49,805 nucleotides of DNA from Actinomyces sp. (lineage in GTDB: Bacteria > Actinomycetota > Actinomycetes > Actinomycetales > Actinomycetaceae), in assembly GCF_030530635.1 (NCBI RefSeq), contig NZ_JAUMUL010000016.1, positions 1 to 49,805 on the forward strand, given 5' to 3'. The position numbers were made by a program, and so were the translations under genes. Of the stretch, positions 1 to 8,223 are shown one piece after another. Under the pieces are notes generated by a model. That model made no database searches. It worked only from the letters and a program-made list of their open reading frames with translations, and was not told where the DNA came from. Within the stretch, counting starts at the first letter, position 1. Every line of letters begins with the position of its first letter.

Positions 1-316
1 GTCATGACAGTAGGTCCTCTCAATCAGGGCTTACACAGACCATTGAACACGCCCCGATTGTCAAGCACTGTCCCGGACTAACCCCCAGAGTAGGTGCCCA
101 CGGCACCGAGGTGGGGCATCGGAATCACTGGAGCCGCTGAATCCAGTGGTCGGCATCCTCAACGGCTGCTGCGGGCCCGATCCGATACCCGCATATCTCC
201 GATGATTCCAACGAATCGTCCACGGCTGCCAACATCGCCTGCCTGACAACGTCCCGGGTTCGCCGAGGACGTCCTCATCGGCCCGAGAACGACCCAGGCC
301 CGACCAAAACGTCCTC

Positions 317-359
317 TTCATCCCCAAACCCTCCCGAACGTGGAGGGTTTGGGGATGAA
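317..359. repeat. Perfect 18-bp inverted repeat (hairpin 1)
   Basis: The arms 317-334 and 342-359 are exactly complementary over 18 bases (start TTCATCCCC, end GGGGATGAA) around a 7-nt loop CGAACGT. No T-run follows on either strand, so it is not a classical intrinsic terminator. It lies 2 bases before a second perfect hairpin. Confidence 0.9.
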
Positions 360-361
360 AA

Positions 362-400
362 GGTCGTCTTCGGCGCACCGGCACCCCACCGAAGACGACC
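362..400. repeat. Perfect 12-bp inverted repeat (hairpin 2)
   Basis: GGTCGTCTTCGG at 362-373 is the exact reverse complement of CCGAAGACGACC at 389-400, with a 15-nt loop. Together with the adjacent 18-bp hairpin it forms a double stem-loop of about 84 bases in otherwise gene-free DNA. It could be a transcription block, a recombination site or a remnant mobile-element end; the sequence does not decide. Confidence 0.85.
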
Positions 401-461
401 GCTGCATCGCAGGCCCTGATCCGAATCACCACACCCACAAACGCCAAGAGCGTGTCACTAG

Positions 462-501
462 TACCGATCTCGGCACGTAACAACTACCGACCTCGGCACG
501 T
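462..501 (+). repeat. Dispersed 23-bp-period repeat, copy 1
   Basis: Two tandem units of the form TACCGA-NC-TCGGCACGT start 23 bases apart (462 and 485). The same unit recurs near 4431, 10605, 21922 and 29938 and partly near 36880. Each unit contains CCGA-NN-TCGG, a short inverted repeat. This copy is the most divergent in the linker (AACAAC instead of AACTTC). Confidence 0.75.
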
Positions 502-737
502 CAGCCCACCACACCCTCAAACCGGAAGAGTTCCTGTCCCGCACTACGCCAACCAAAACCCCGATCCTAGGCAACAGGTTAGCGGCGATAACTCTGGCTG
601 GTCGGTGCTTCGGCGGCCGTGGCGTGAGGCAGGCCGCATCAACGGGCCGTGCCTCCCCGGCCGTTCCCAGGCACAATGCCTAGTATGCCTCGCGCCGCGC
701 GGCTCGCGGCACACGGATCTGAATCAAGGAGTTGCTT

Positions 738-1607
738 GTGGCCTCGAACCAGCCCCGCCCCACTAAGGCCGAGCGCCGGGAGGCGGCCCGCGCCAAGGCG
801 CGAGCCATGCGTGAGGAGCAGGAGCGTCGCGAACGACGCGCCCGGATCGCTCGTCGCAGCCTCCTCGGTATTGGCGGCCTGGCTGTGGCAGGAACCGTGG
901 CCGCGGTTGTGATCACCGGACGCAATGACGATCCCACCCTGGGTGGGGAAATCGCGCCGGAGGCGTCCGCAAGCGGCGTGCCCGCCACCGTTCGTGCCGA
1001 CGGCTCCATCGTTTTCGGGTCGAATCTGCAGCCGGGCACTTTCACTGATGGCGCCCGCAACCTCCATATCTACTTCGACTACAGCTGCCACCACTGCGCC
1101 ACCTTCGAAGAACTCCACAACGCGGAGATCGAGACGTTGCTGAGGGAGGGCACCGTCAACCTCGTGCTGCACACTGCGCGGTTCCTGGAGCAGACCGACC
1201 AGGGGTCGTGGAGCAACATGGTGTGCAATGGCATGGGAGTCGTCTTGGATCAGGAGCCCGCCTCCGCCTTCGCCTTCCACAAGGCCGCCGTGGCCCGGTT
1301 CGGTGAGATCTACGCAGCTCAGAACTTCGCGGCACTGAACGCGGAGTCGGTTGCGCAGGCGGCCACCGAGGCGGGTGTCAGTGACGCAGTCGTGCAGCAG
1401 ATTGGAACCGCGATTTCCGAGAACACCTACTCCGCGTGGCTGAAGCTGAACCGTGAGACCTTCTCCAAGGGGCCGGTCGAGGGCACCCCGGCGGTGTATC
1501 TGGACACGGACAAGCTTGATCTGTCCACCATTGCCACGAGCAGTGGGATCACCGATCAGATCCGGGGGGGTGCCGAGTCCGCACCGCGCGAAACCTCGGC
1601 GCAGTAA
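738..1607 (+). CDS. DsbA-family thioredoxin-like protein, membrane anchored
   Basis: This 289-residue protein is probably an extracytoplasmic thiol-disulfide oxidoreductase. A highly charged Arg/Glu/Ala N-terminus (residues 1-40) precedes one transmembrane helix (about 41-60), then a thioredoxin-like domain with the CHHC active-site motif at C117-C120 after IYFDYS, typical of the Thioredoxin_4/DsbA-like group. The cis-proline region is probably EGTPAVYLD near residue 250. I chose GTG 738 because AAGGA at 726-730 sits 7 bases upstream; the in-frame TTG at 732 is too close to that site. It is a single gene followed by tRNA-Thr. Its substrate is unknown. Family call firm, specific role inferred. 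Confidence 0.85.
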   Translation: MASNQPRPTKAERREAARAKARAMREEQERRERRARIARRSLLGIGGLAVAGTVAAVVITGRNDDPTLGGEIAPEASASGVPATVRADGSIVFGSNLQPGTFTDGARNLHIYFDYSCHHCATFEELHNAEIETLLREGTVNLVLHTARFLEQTDQGSWSNMVCNGMGVVLDQEPASAFAFHKAAVARFGEIYAAQNFAALNAESVAQAATEAGVSDAVVQQIGTAISENTYSAWLKLNRETFSKGPVEGTPAVYLDTDKLDLSTIATSSGITDQIRGGAESAPRETSAQ

Positions 1608-1638
1608 CGGCGGGCCGACCCACCGACCGGTCGCGTGG

Positions 1639-1667
1639 TGAACACACCGGTCAGGACCGGGTAGGCT
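1639..1667 (+). promoter_or_regulatory. Probable promoter of tRNA-Thr
   Basis: A -35-like TGAACA (1639-1644), a 17-base spacer and a -10 box TAGGCT (1662-1667) place initiation a few bases before the tRNA. The spacer contains the palindrome CCGGTC-AG-GACCGG (1647-1660). Confidence 0.5.
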
Positions 1668-1677
1668 CTGACCGCAT

Positions 1678-1753
1678 GCCGCGTTAGCTCAGTTGGTAGA
1701 GCAGCTGTCTTGTAAACAGCAGGTCGTCGGTTCGAGTCCGACACGCGGCTCCA
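1678..1753 (+). tRNA. tRNA-Thr (TGT)
   Basis: Full cloverleaf. The acceptor stem pairs GCCGCGT (1678-1684) with ACGCGGC (1743-1749). The D-arm has GCTC/GAGC, the anticodon stem is GCTGT/ACAGC with loop CTTGTAA, and the anticodon is TGT at 1711-1713. The T-arm contains GGTTCGAGTCC. CCA is encoded at 1751-1753. It reads ACA (Thr) codons. Confidence 0.97.
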
Positions 1754-2013
1754 CGTTTTCCCGCGCAATCATGCAGGTGGCCGGTCCGCGAGTCGCCGCC
1801 AGTCCCCGACAAGCGGGCCCGCCACAACCACCAGTGTCCAAATGCGACGAGCCGGTTAAGGGCGATCGGAGCGGAGCATGCGCCTGGACGAGGCCGCCTG
1901 CTGAGACCGGCATGGCGCTTTACGACGCGCGTCGATAAGGTGAGGCTTGCCTGTATGAGTGTTGGTCGGTGGGTGCCGACCGCGCAGTCGAACTATGAGG
2001 GGATGTGGCAGAC

Positions 2014-2793
2014 ATGGCAGTGGTCAGCGCTTGGGAGGTCTATGACGCCCTCATTGATGACATCCCCGAAGGTCTGACCGTCACGGCCTCCAACCGCGGC
2101 CCCCGTTGGACCCGCGTGTTCAACTCTGCCGACGGCGTGGGCTCGGCCTGGTCGATGGCCGTCACCAGCCGCCCGGCCGCGTCCGCCGGACTCCCGGACG
2201 TCGACCGCCCGCTGCGCGACGTAGCCGTCCTGGCCAAGAGCTGGAACCTGGCTGAGGCGAGCCTCGGCCTGGCCGCCATCAACTCCTGGTACTCGCGCGC
2301 CGACGTCGCCGCCACCCACGGCTTCACCCCCACCGGCGCGGATCTGACCTGGCGACAGGTCTTCGACCCCTACGGGGAGGCCGTCGCCGACCGAAAGGTC
2401 GCCGTCATCGGGCACTTTCCCTTCGCCCGGCGCGCACTGTGGCGTGCTAGCGAAGTGTGGATCCTGGAGCGCGACCCGCGTCCCGGTGACTACCCGGACA
2501 CCGCCTGCGAGTACCTGCTGCCCCAGGCGCACTACGTGTTCATCTCCTCCTCGAGCCTGGTCAATAAGACCATGCCACGGCTGATCGACCTGGCCGTCGG
2601 CGGCGGTGCCCACACGGTGCTGGTTGGGCCCTCCACGCCCATGCATCCTCTGTTCCTCGACCTGGGGGTGGCCACCATCACCGGTTTCGTGCCCGCGCCC
2701 GAGGTTCGGCCCGGCGTCGACCTGGAGGAGCTGAGCGCCTCCGGCCAGATCGGCCCCGGAACGCGCATGCACCTGCACGCCGTCGGCGAATAG
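2014..2793 (+). CDS. DUF364-like protein (DUF4213 + Rossmann-like)
   Basis: A 259-residue cytoplasmic protein resembling the DUF4213/DUF364 group of putative heavy-metal-chelation or Rossmann-like proteins. The N-terminal half (about 1-90) is the enolase-N-like DUF4213 part. The C-terminal half starts with VAVIGHFPF and contains LPQAHYVFISSSSLVNKTMPRL and HTVLVGPSTPMHP, the typical DUF364 fingerprint. ATG 2014 is preferred because GAGGGG at 1997-2002 is 11 bases upstream; GTG 2005 lies only 2 bases from it. Relatives often sit beside metal or corrinoid uptake genes, but no such neighbour is here. Physiological role unknown. Confidence 0.75.
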   Translation: MAVVSAWEVYDALIDDIPEGLTVTASNRGPRWTRVFNSADGVGSAWSMAVTSRPAASAGLPDVDRPLRDVAVLAKSWNLAEASLGLAAINSWYSRADVAATHGFTPTGADLTWRQVFDPYGEAVADRKVAVIGHFPFARRALWRASEVWILERDPRPGDYPDTACEYLLPQAHYVFISSSSLVNKTMPRLIDLAVGGGAHTVLVGPSTPMHPLFLDLGVATITGFVPAPEVRPGVDLEELSASGQIGPGTRMHLHAVGE

Positions 2794-2830
2794 ACGGGCA
2801 TGACACCGTTGGCGAGTAGATGCGCGTGCG

Positions 2831-3508
2831 TCAGGGCAGACGCCAGTCGACGGGCGCCTGCCCCATCCGCTCCAGCTCCGTGTTCGCACGGGAGAAGGGG
2901 CGCGAGCCGAAGAAGCCGCGGGATGCGCTCAGCGGGGAGGGGTGCGGGGAGGCGATGATCGGCGTCGAGCCCAGCATGGGGGACAGGGACTGCGCCGGCC
3001 GGCCCCATAGGATGGCCACCAGCGGCCGCTGCCTGGCCACCAGTGCCTCAATGGCCCGCTGGGTGACCTGCTCCCAGCCCCAACCCCGGTGTGAGGCGGG
3101 CTTGCCCGGCTGCACGGTCAGCACCCGGTTCAGCAGCATGACCCCCTGCGACGACCATGGGGTCAGATCTCCCGAGGTCGGGCGCTCCACGCCCAGATCG
3201 CTGACCAGCTCGGTGTAGATGTTCTCCAGGCTCCGCGGCGGCCGCACCCCCGGCTGTACCGAGAAGCTCAACCCCATCGGGTGACCCGGAGTGGGGTAGG
3301 GGTCCTGGCCGACGATGAGCACCTTGACGGCGTCGAACGGGTAGGTGAAGGCGCGCAGCACATCGGTGCCCGCCGGCAGATAACCGCGGCCGGCGGCGAT
3401 CTCCTCACGCAGCTTGGCGCCGATCTCGTGAATGGTCGGCTCCACCGGCGCCAGCGCCTCGGCCCAGGAGGGGTGGATGATCTCGGACAGCGGCTTCGGT
3501 TCGGTCAC
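2831..3508 (-). CDS. ung: Uracil-DNA glycosylase
   Basis: A 225-residue family 1 uracil-DNA glycosylase, which removes uracil from DNA to start base excision repair. The catalytic water-activating motif GQDPYP (Asp about residue 69) and the C-terminal HPSPLS motif with its catalytic His (about 190) are both present, as are GVMLLNRVLTV and the AILWG strand. Length is normal for bacterial Ung. It is convergent with the DUF364-like gene and divergent from the LytR_C gene, with 85 bases between the two starts. Confidence 0.97.
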   Translation of the reverse strand: MTEPKPLSEIIHPSWAEALAPVEPTIHEIGAKLREEIAAGRGYLPAGTDVLRAFTYPFDAVKVLIVGQDPYPTPGHPMGLSFSVQPGVRPPRSLENIYTELVSDLGVERPTSGDLTPWSSQGVMLLNRVLTVQPGKPASHRGWGWEQVTQRAIEALVARQRPLVAILWGRPAQSLSPMLGSTPIIASPHPSPLSASRGFFGSRPFSRANTELERMGQAPVDWRLP

Positions 3509-3581
3509 GCCCCGAGCCTACTCGTTGTGGATCGGCCCGGGATGTCGGCGCGCATCTGCTGCCGCGATGGCGCCCTCCCGG

Positions 3582-3587
3582 TATCCT
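3582..3587 (+). promoter_or_regulatory. -10 box of a probable leaderless transcript
   Basis: TATCCT lies 6 bases before the GTG start of the LytR_C gene, and no ribosome binding site lies between. This is the arrangement of a leaderless mRNA, common in actinobacteria. I see no clear -35 element. Confidence 0.5.
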
Positions 3588-3593
3588 CGTCAT

Positions 3594-4202
3594 GTGAGCC
3601 GCTACGACTACCCCGATGACGAGTTCGACGCCGACGACGACGCTCCGGTGCCAGTCGGGGTTCATCGAGCCCAGGTCCCGGCCTGGCGCAGCTGGATCCC
3701 GCTGCTGGCCATCCTTATCATCGTGCCGCTGCTGGCCTGGGGCGCCGTCGGGCTGCTTGGCCGACACGCGACTGGGGCGGGCGGGCAGTCCACGGCCACG
3801 GCCGCCGCTCCGGCGCCGGGCGGGGCCGATGATCAGGACACGCAGACCGGCGGCCAGGAGCAGGGCTCCCCGGAGGCGACCGCGCAGGCCACCGCCGATC
3901 CGGCCGGGAACGCGGACTTCACCACCGGAGTTACCGTGCACAACGGTACCGACACCTCCGGTCTGGCCACCCGCACCGGCGAGAAGTTGAACAATGCCGG
4001 CTTCACCTCCGTCACCGTCTCCCAGGGCGTGTACGACCTTGAGGAGCCGGCCTCCACGACCGTCTACTACGCCTCTGAGGATCTGGTGCCCACCGCCCAG
4101 GCCGTTGCCGCCGCACTCGGGGCGGGCGAGATCGTCGAGTCCGCCGAGGAGGCCCAGTCCAACCCGATTGTGGTGGTCCTGCGCAACGACTACCAGGAGT
4201 AG
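3594..4202 (+). CDS. LytR C-terminal domain (LytR_C) membrane protein
   Basis: A 202-residue protein with an acidic cytoplasmic N-terminus (SRYDYPDDEFDADDD), one transmembrane helix near residues 35-58 (WIPLLAILIIVPLLAW), an Ala/Gly/Thr-rich linker, and a LytR_C-like domain from about residue 105 (TTGVTVHNGTDTSGLA...GFTSVTV). LytR_C domains are extracytoplasmic and linked to cell-envelope maintenance. GTG 3594 is chosen because it follows a -10 box at leaderless spacing. The frame stays open upstream, but that part overlaps the ung start and reads poorly. In many actinobacteria a LytR_C gene precedes groL, as here. Confidence 0.8.
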   Translation: MSRYDYPDDEFDADDDAPVPVGVHRAQVPAWRSWIPLLAILIIVPLLAWGAVGLLGRHATGAGGQSTATAAAPAPGGADDQDTQTGGQEQGSPEATAQATADPAGNADFTTGVTVHNGTDTSGLATRTGEKLNNAGFTSVTVSQGVYDLEEPASTTVYYASEDLVPTAQAVAAALGAGEIVESAEEAQSNPIVVVLRNDYQE

Positions 4203-4548
4203 TTCCTCCTCGAGGTCGATTGAGGGTGCGTGTCCGGGGCGATGGCGATGGTCGTGGTGGTCGGGCTGGAGATGGAGGCGCTCGACGTCCTGGCACATCG
4301 GTCCACCCTGCAGCGCCCGGACGGTGGCTTCACGGTCGCAGTGCGGTGGCACACATGTCCAGGCCCGCCGGGGGTGTGGCGCCGGGGGAGTCGTGGCGCG
4401 ACGACGGCCTGCCCGCAGTCGAACTCCACCGCCGAGATCGGTAGAAGTTACGTGCCGAGATCGGTCGATATGGCTGCCGAGTCCGGCACAAGTGACGTAC
4501 GGAGAGTTCTTTCACACCCCGTTTCGGGCCGACGGCGAACCTGAGCGT
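4203..4548. other. Intergenic stretch upstream of groL control region
   Basis: No firm gene. A GC-biased open frame (GTG 4230 to about 4544, plus strand) starts with a hydrophobic run, but it has no recognisable domain and runs straight through the dispersed repeat at 4431-4499. It may be a decayed gene or chance. The rest is the repeat and then the groL operators. Confidence 0.4.
4431..4499 (-). repeat. Dispersed 23-bp-period repeat, copy 2
   Basis: Read on the minus strand this holds two close matches to the unit (CCGATCTCGGCACGTAACTTC, then CCGATCTCGGC) and, further upstream on that strand, a degenerate third (ACTTGTGCCGGACTCGGC). The stretch CGGTCGATATGGCTGCCGA adjoining the core is shared with copy 4 near 21952-21970, so conservation extends beyond the 23-mer. 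It lies about 50 bases upstream of the CIRCE operators. Confidence 0.75.
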
Positions 4549-4575
4549 CTTGCACTCAAGGGTCGAGAGTGCCAG
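4549..4575 (+). promoter_or_regulatory. CIRCE operator 1 (HrcA site)
   Basis: CTTGCACTC - 9 bases - GAGTGCCAG matches the CIRCE consensus TTAGCACTC-N9-GAGTGCTAA at 7 of 9 positions in each half. The left half contains TTGCAC (4550-4555), which could also serve as a -35 element, so repressor and polymerase would compete. Confidence 0.8.
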
Positions 4576-4583
4576 CATTGCGG

Positions 4584-4610
4584 TTAGCACTCGGACCCGG
4601 AGAGTGACAA
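4584..4610 (+). promoter_or_regulatory. CIRCE operator 2 (HrcA site)
   Basis: TTAGCACTC matches the consensus half exactly. After 9 bases comes GAGTGACAA, matching 7 of 9. It is 8 bases downstream of operator 1 and 129 bases before the groL start, so repression by HrcA is the likely mode of heat-shock control. Confidence 0.85.
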
Positions 4611-4739
4611 GCCGCTCCCCGGATCCGGTGAACGACCCAGGCCGGCAGGTGAGGGTCGGCGTCGGACGGGACATGAGCGTCCGGCGCCGGTTCGTCCGTC
4701 GCGGGCACCCGCCGACCACCACCCGATACAGGAGCAGTA

Positions 4740-6365
<1,626 letters not shown>

Positions 6366-6388
6366 TCGGCTGACTGTCCGGTCGGTTC

Positions 6389-6405
6389 GACCGGTTCGGC
6401 CGGTC
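6389..6405 (+). terminator. Possible groL terminator stem
   Basis: GACCGG-TTCGG-CCGGTC forms a GC-only stem with a 5-nt loop, 24 bases after the groL stop. Further complementary GGTCGG/CCGACC-type repeats surround it. No T-tract follows, so termination here is a guess. Confidence 0.35.
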
Positions 6406-6524
6406 CGGTCCGTCGGTAGGCGCGCGCCCTGCGTGCAGCCTCCGGTGGGCCGCCGGCCCCTTCACGACGACGGCGGGCCGTCCCCTGCGCGGGCAGGAGG
6501 GCGGCCTGCCGTTGGACGTACCAC

Positions 6525-6830
6525 TCATGCGGGCGGGGCCTGGTAGCTGAAGCGGCCGGAGTTGGTGGCTTCGGCGTCGTCGTAGGAGGTGGCGGACTGG
6601 TCCAGGGCCTGACTGATCGAATCCAGACTCGCCTGCACCTGCAAGGCGGTGACATGCCAGTCGGCGGCGCACGCGGCCATGGAGTCGGAGGCGCCGCCCG
6701 TCCAGGAGGACTGGAGCAGCGCTATGTCGCCCTTCATCCCGTCCACCTCCGTCTGGATGGTGGAGATGCGGGTGCGGGCGCGGGTGGCCGTGTCGGAGAC
6801 GGCCTGGGTGTCGACGGCGAAGACGGGCAT
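6525..6830 (-). CDS. WXG100-family (ESAT-6-like) protein
   Basis: A 101-residue helical-hairpin protein of the WXG100 family, the small substrates of type VII secretion. The turn is W-T-G (SSWTGGAS, about residues 40-47), flanked by two amphipathic helices. The C-terminal YDDAEATNSGRF contains a YxxxD/E-like element (YDDAE), close to the YxxxD/E export signal. ATG 6830 is preferred: AAAGG lies about 8 bases upstream on the minus strand, and the longer frame adds Arg-rich residues unlike the family. It is a single gene with no ESX core gene in the window; the secretion machinery must be elsewhere. Partner unknown. Confidence 0.88.
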   Translation of the reverse strand: MPVFAVDTQAVSDTATRARTRISTIQTEVDGMKGDIALLQSSWTGGASDSMAACAADWHVTALQVQASLDSISQALDQSATSYDDAEATNSGRFSYQAPPA

Positions 6831-7233
6831 GACGGGAGCCTTTCGGTGAGACTGGCCGAGGTACTTCGGGCTCGGCCTGCGGGTGGCGCCGCGGCAGCGA
6901 CGCCTGAAATCACCGTAGGGACTTGGGCCGGGGTGCCGCATCCACCGCCGTCGAGCCCTGTGGATTCACCCTGCACGAACCGTGCCTGTGGATACCGGTG
7001 AGCTTTGGGGCAGAGTGTCGCAGAACGGCACAAACGCGCCATGGGCGGCAGTCAGACCGGCGTAAAACGTTGGAATGACGCGGGTGCGGATTCGGCTCCA
7101 GCAGGCCGGAGCGCCGTTTGTGCCGATCTCAGACAGTCTGCCGGTTCCCACAGATGGGGTTCGTGCGGGGGCAGTCCACAGAGATCGCCGGGGGCAGTGG
7201 CGTGGTGCTGCCGGCTGCGGGCAGCCTCGGCCC
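6831..7233. promoter_or_regulatory. Divergent control region with nested inverted repeats
   Basis: This spacer separates the divergent WXG100 and DUF559 genes. It contains an outer inverted repeat (6958-6993 against 7145-7181, 26 matches in the 34 positions I could align) enclosing a 126-bp element that has its own 24-bp inverted ends (7013-7138). The outer arms carry repeated CTGTGG/CCACAG motifs. AbiEi-type regulators are known to bind inverted repeats upstream of their own genes, so this could be the operator of the downstream gene. That role is inference. Confidence 0.55.
7013..7138 (+). repeat. 126-bp palindromic element A
   Basis: The left arm 7013-7036 (ending ACGGCACAAACG) is nearly complementary to the right arm 7115-7138 (CGTTTGTGCCGATCTCAGAC). 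The middle contains AAAACGTTGGAAT flanked by GCGT and ACGC. Element B at 8091-8216 has the same length, the same orientation and nearly identical arms. It covers the region before the DUF559 start. Confidence 0.85.
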
Positions 7234-8178
7234 ATGCGACGATGCGACGACGACCTTCTGGCGTGGGTGAAGTCCTGCCATGGTGCGGTTCGGCTCCGGG
7301 ACCTGGAACTCGACCGCACTGAGTACCGCCACGTCCAGAAACTGGTCGAGACTCATGCGCTGATAGCGCACCCCCATGGGGTAGTGAGTCTTCCCGGCGT
7401 GGGTTGGGATCTGGTTCTCGCACGTATCCACGGTGGGGTGATCACCTGCCTACATGCGGCTGCGTACTACGGTTACCCGCGCCCGCGTCTATGGCCGCCG
7501 GTGCACCTGGCCGTCCCGCACAGTGCGGATCGGGCACCGGTCCGCGGAGAGATGCTGCATGTCGAACGCTCCCTCGAACTGCCGCCTCCGACCGAGTTCC
7601 CGGTGGCACCGGTTCCGCTCATGCTGGCCCGCTATCTGCGCTGCGACCCCCGCAGGGAGGGGCCGTTGATGGCCTGTGACGCTGCGCTTCACCAGGGGCA
7701 CACCGGCACGGACGCCGTCGCGGCGCTGCTGCGCGGCCCGGGATCGCGGCAGGCTCGGCAGCGCCTGGCCCTGACCAGTCCGCGGGCGCGCTCGCCGCTG
7801 GAGACCCTGGCCCGTCTGCAACTGCATGACGCCGGGATCCCGTTCGCCGACGGGGTGGACATTCCACGTGTCGGGGAGGTCGACCTACTCGTCGATGACT
7901 GGCTGGTACTGGAACTGGACGGCTACACCTACCACGAGGACGAGTTCCAATTCGCCCGCGACCGCACTCGCGATCGAGAGCTGGTCAGGCAGGGCTACCG
8001 GGTCGCTCGCTTCACGCGCCAAGATGTGGAGCTTGGTCGCGTGGGAGCCGAGATCCACCAACTCCTGGCCGCCCGCAATCGCGCAGTCGAAACTGTCGCA
8101 GATCGGCACAAACGTGCTGCCAACGGCAGCCTGCCCGGCGCAAAACGTTGGAATTACGCCAACGTGAAACCGGCGTGA
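7234..8178 (+). CDS. AbiEi-like wHTH + DUF559 nuclease-fold protein
   Basis: A 314-residue protein. Residues 1-80 look like the winged-helix domain of AbiEi-type antitoxins (LLAWVKSCHGAVRLRDL, then HGVVSLPG and ITCLHAAAYYG). Residues 187-275 are a DUF559 domain, related to Vsr-type endonucleases: SPLE with Glu190, VGEVDLL with Asp217, VLELDGYTYH with Glu227/Asp229 and His234, then RDRELVRQGYRVARF. These residues fit a PD-(D/E)XK-like site. ATG 7234 is chosen because the longer frame would translate element A. From about residue 287 the C-terminus is encoded by element B, so the natural tail may be lost. No nucleotidyltransferase toxin (AbiEii) lies beside it. Function is unproven; DNA binding or defence roles are plausible. 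Confidence 0.8.
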   Translation: MRRCDDDLLAWVKSCHGAVRLRDLELDRTEYRHVQKLVETHALIAHPHGVVSLPGVGWDLVLARIHGGVITCLHAAAYYGYPRPRLWPPVHLAVPHSADRAPVRGEMLHVERSLELPPPTEFPVAPVPLMLARYLRCDPRREGPLMACDAALHQGHTGTDAVAALLRGPGSRQARQRLALTSPRARSPLETLARLQLHDAGIPFADGVDIPRVGEVDLLVDDWLVLELDGYTYHEDEFQFARDRTRDRELVRQGYRVARFTRQDVELGRVGAEIHQLLAARNRAVETVADRHKRAANGSLPGAKRWNYANVKPA

Positions 8179-8216
8179 AGCGCGCGCAGCGTCGTTTGTG
8201 CCGATCTCAGACAGTT
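8091..8216 (+). repeat. 126-bp palindromic element B
   Basis: The arms 8091-8114 (AACTGTCGCAGATCGGCAC...) and 8193-8216 are inverted copies with 22 of 24 matches. The core shares AAAACGTTGGAAT with element A, and the spacing between the arms is 78 bases in both. It begins inside the 3' end of the DUF559 gene and ends 7 bases before the stop of the convergent HD gene. Confidence 0.88.
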
Positions 8217-8223
8217 GACGGTG

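Larger units (their letters stand above)
1..737. other. Gene-poor left edge with hairpins and repeat
   Basis: I see no convincing protein gene here; the open frames on both strands are short, arginine/proline rich and lack ribosome binding sites. The stretch holds a 12-bp palindrome GAGGACGTCCTC at 265-276, two consecutive perfect hairpins (317-359 and 362-400) and one copy of the dispersed 23-bp-period repeat (462-501). The first 50 bases resemble the end of an IS256-type element in general look only, which I cannot support further. Confidence 0.5.

Noticed and set aside
1..60. Resemblance to an IS256-type element end
   Set aside because: Only a general look (TTACACAGACC...GAACACGCCCC); no second end, transposase or duplication is present.
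61..483. Minus-strand open frame of 140 codons at the left edge
   Set aside because: Arg/Pro/Gly-rich product, no ribosome site, and it crosses both hairpins and the repeat.
3432..3593. Upstream extension of the LytR_C protein
   Set aside because: It would overlap the ung start on the other strand and encode an atypical segment; the GTG at leaderless spacing is better.
4230..4544. Plus-strand open frame before groL
   Set aside because: The GC3 pattern is suggestive, but the frame runs through the dispersed repeat and has no recognisable product; recorded only as a possible remnant.
6958..7181. DnaA-box cluster (TTATCCACA-like)
   Set aside because: Only one copy (GTATCCACA) is within one mismatch; the others differ at two or more bases, and dnaA/dnaN are absent.
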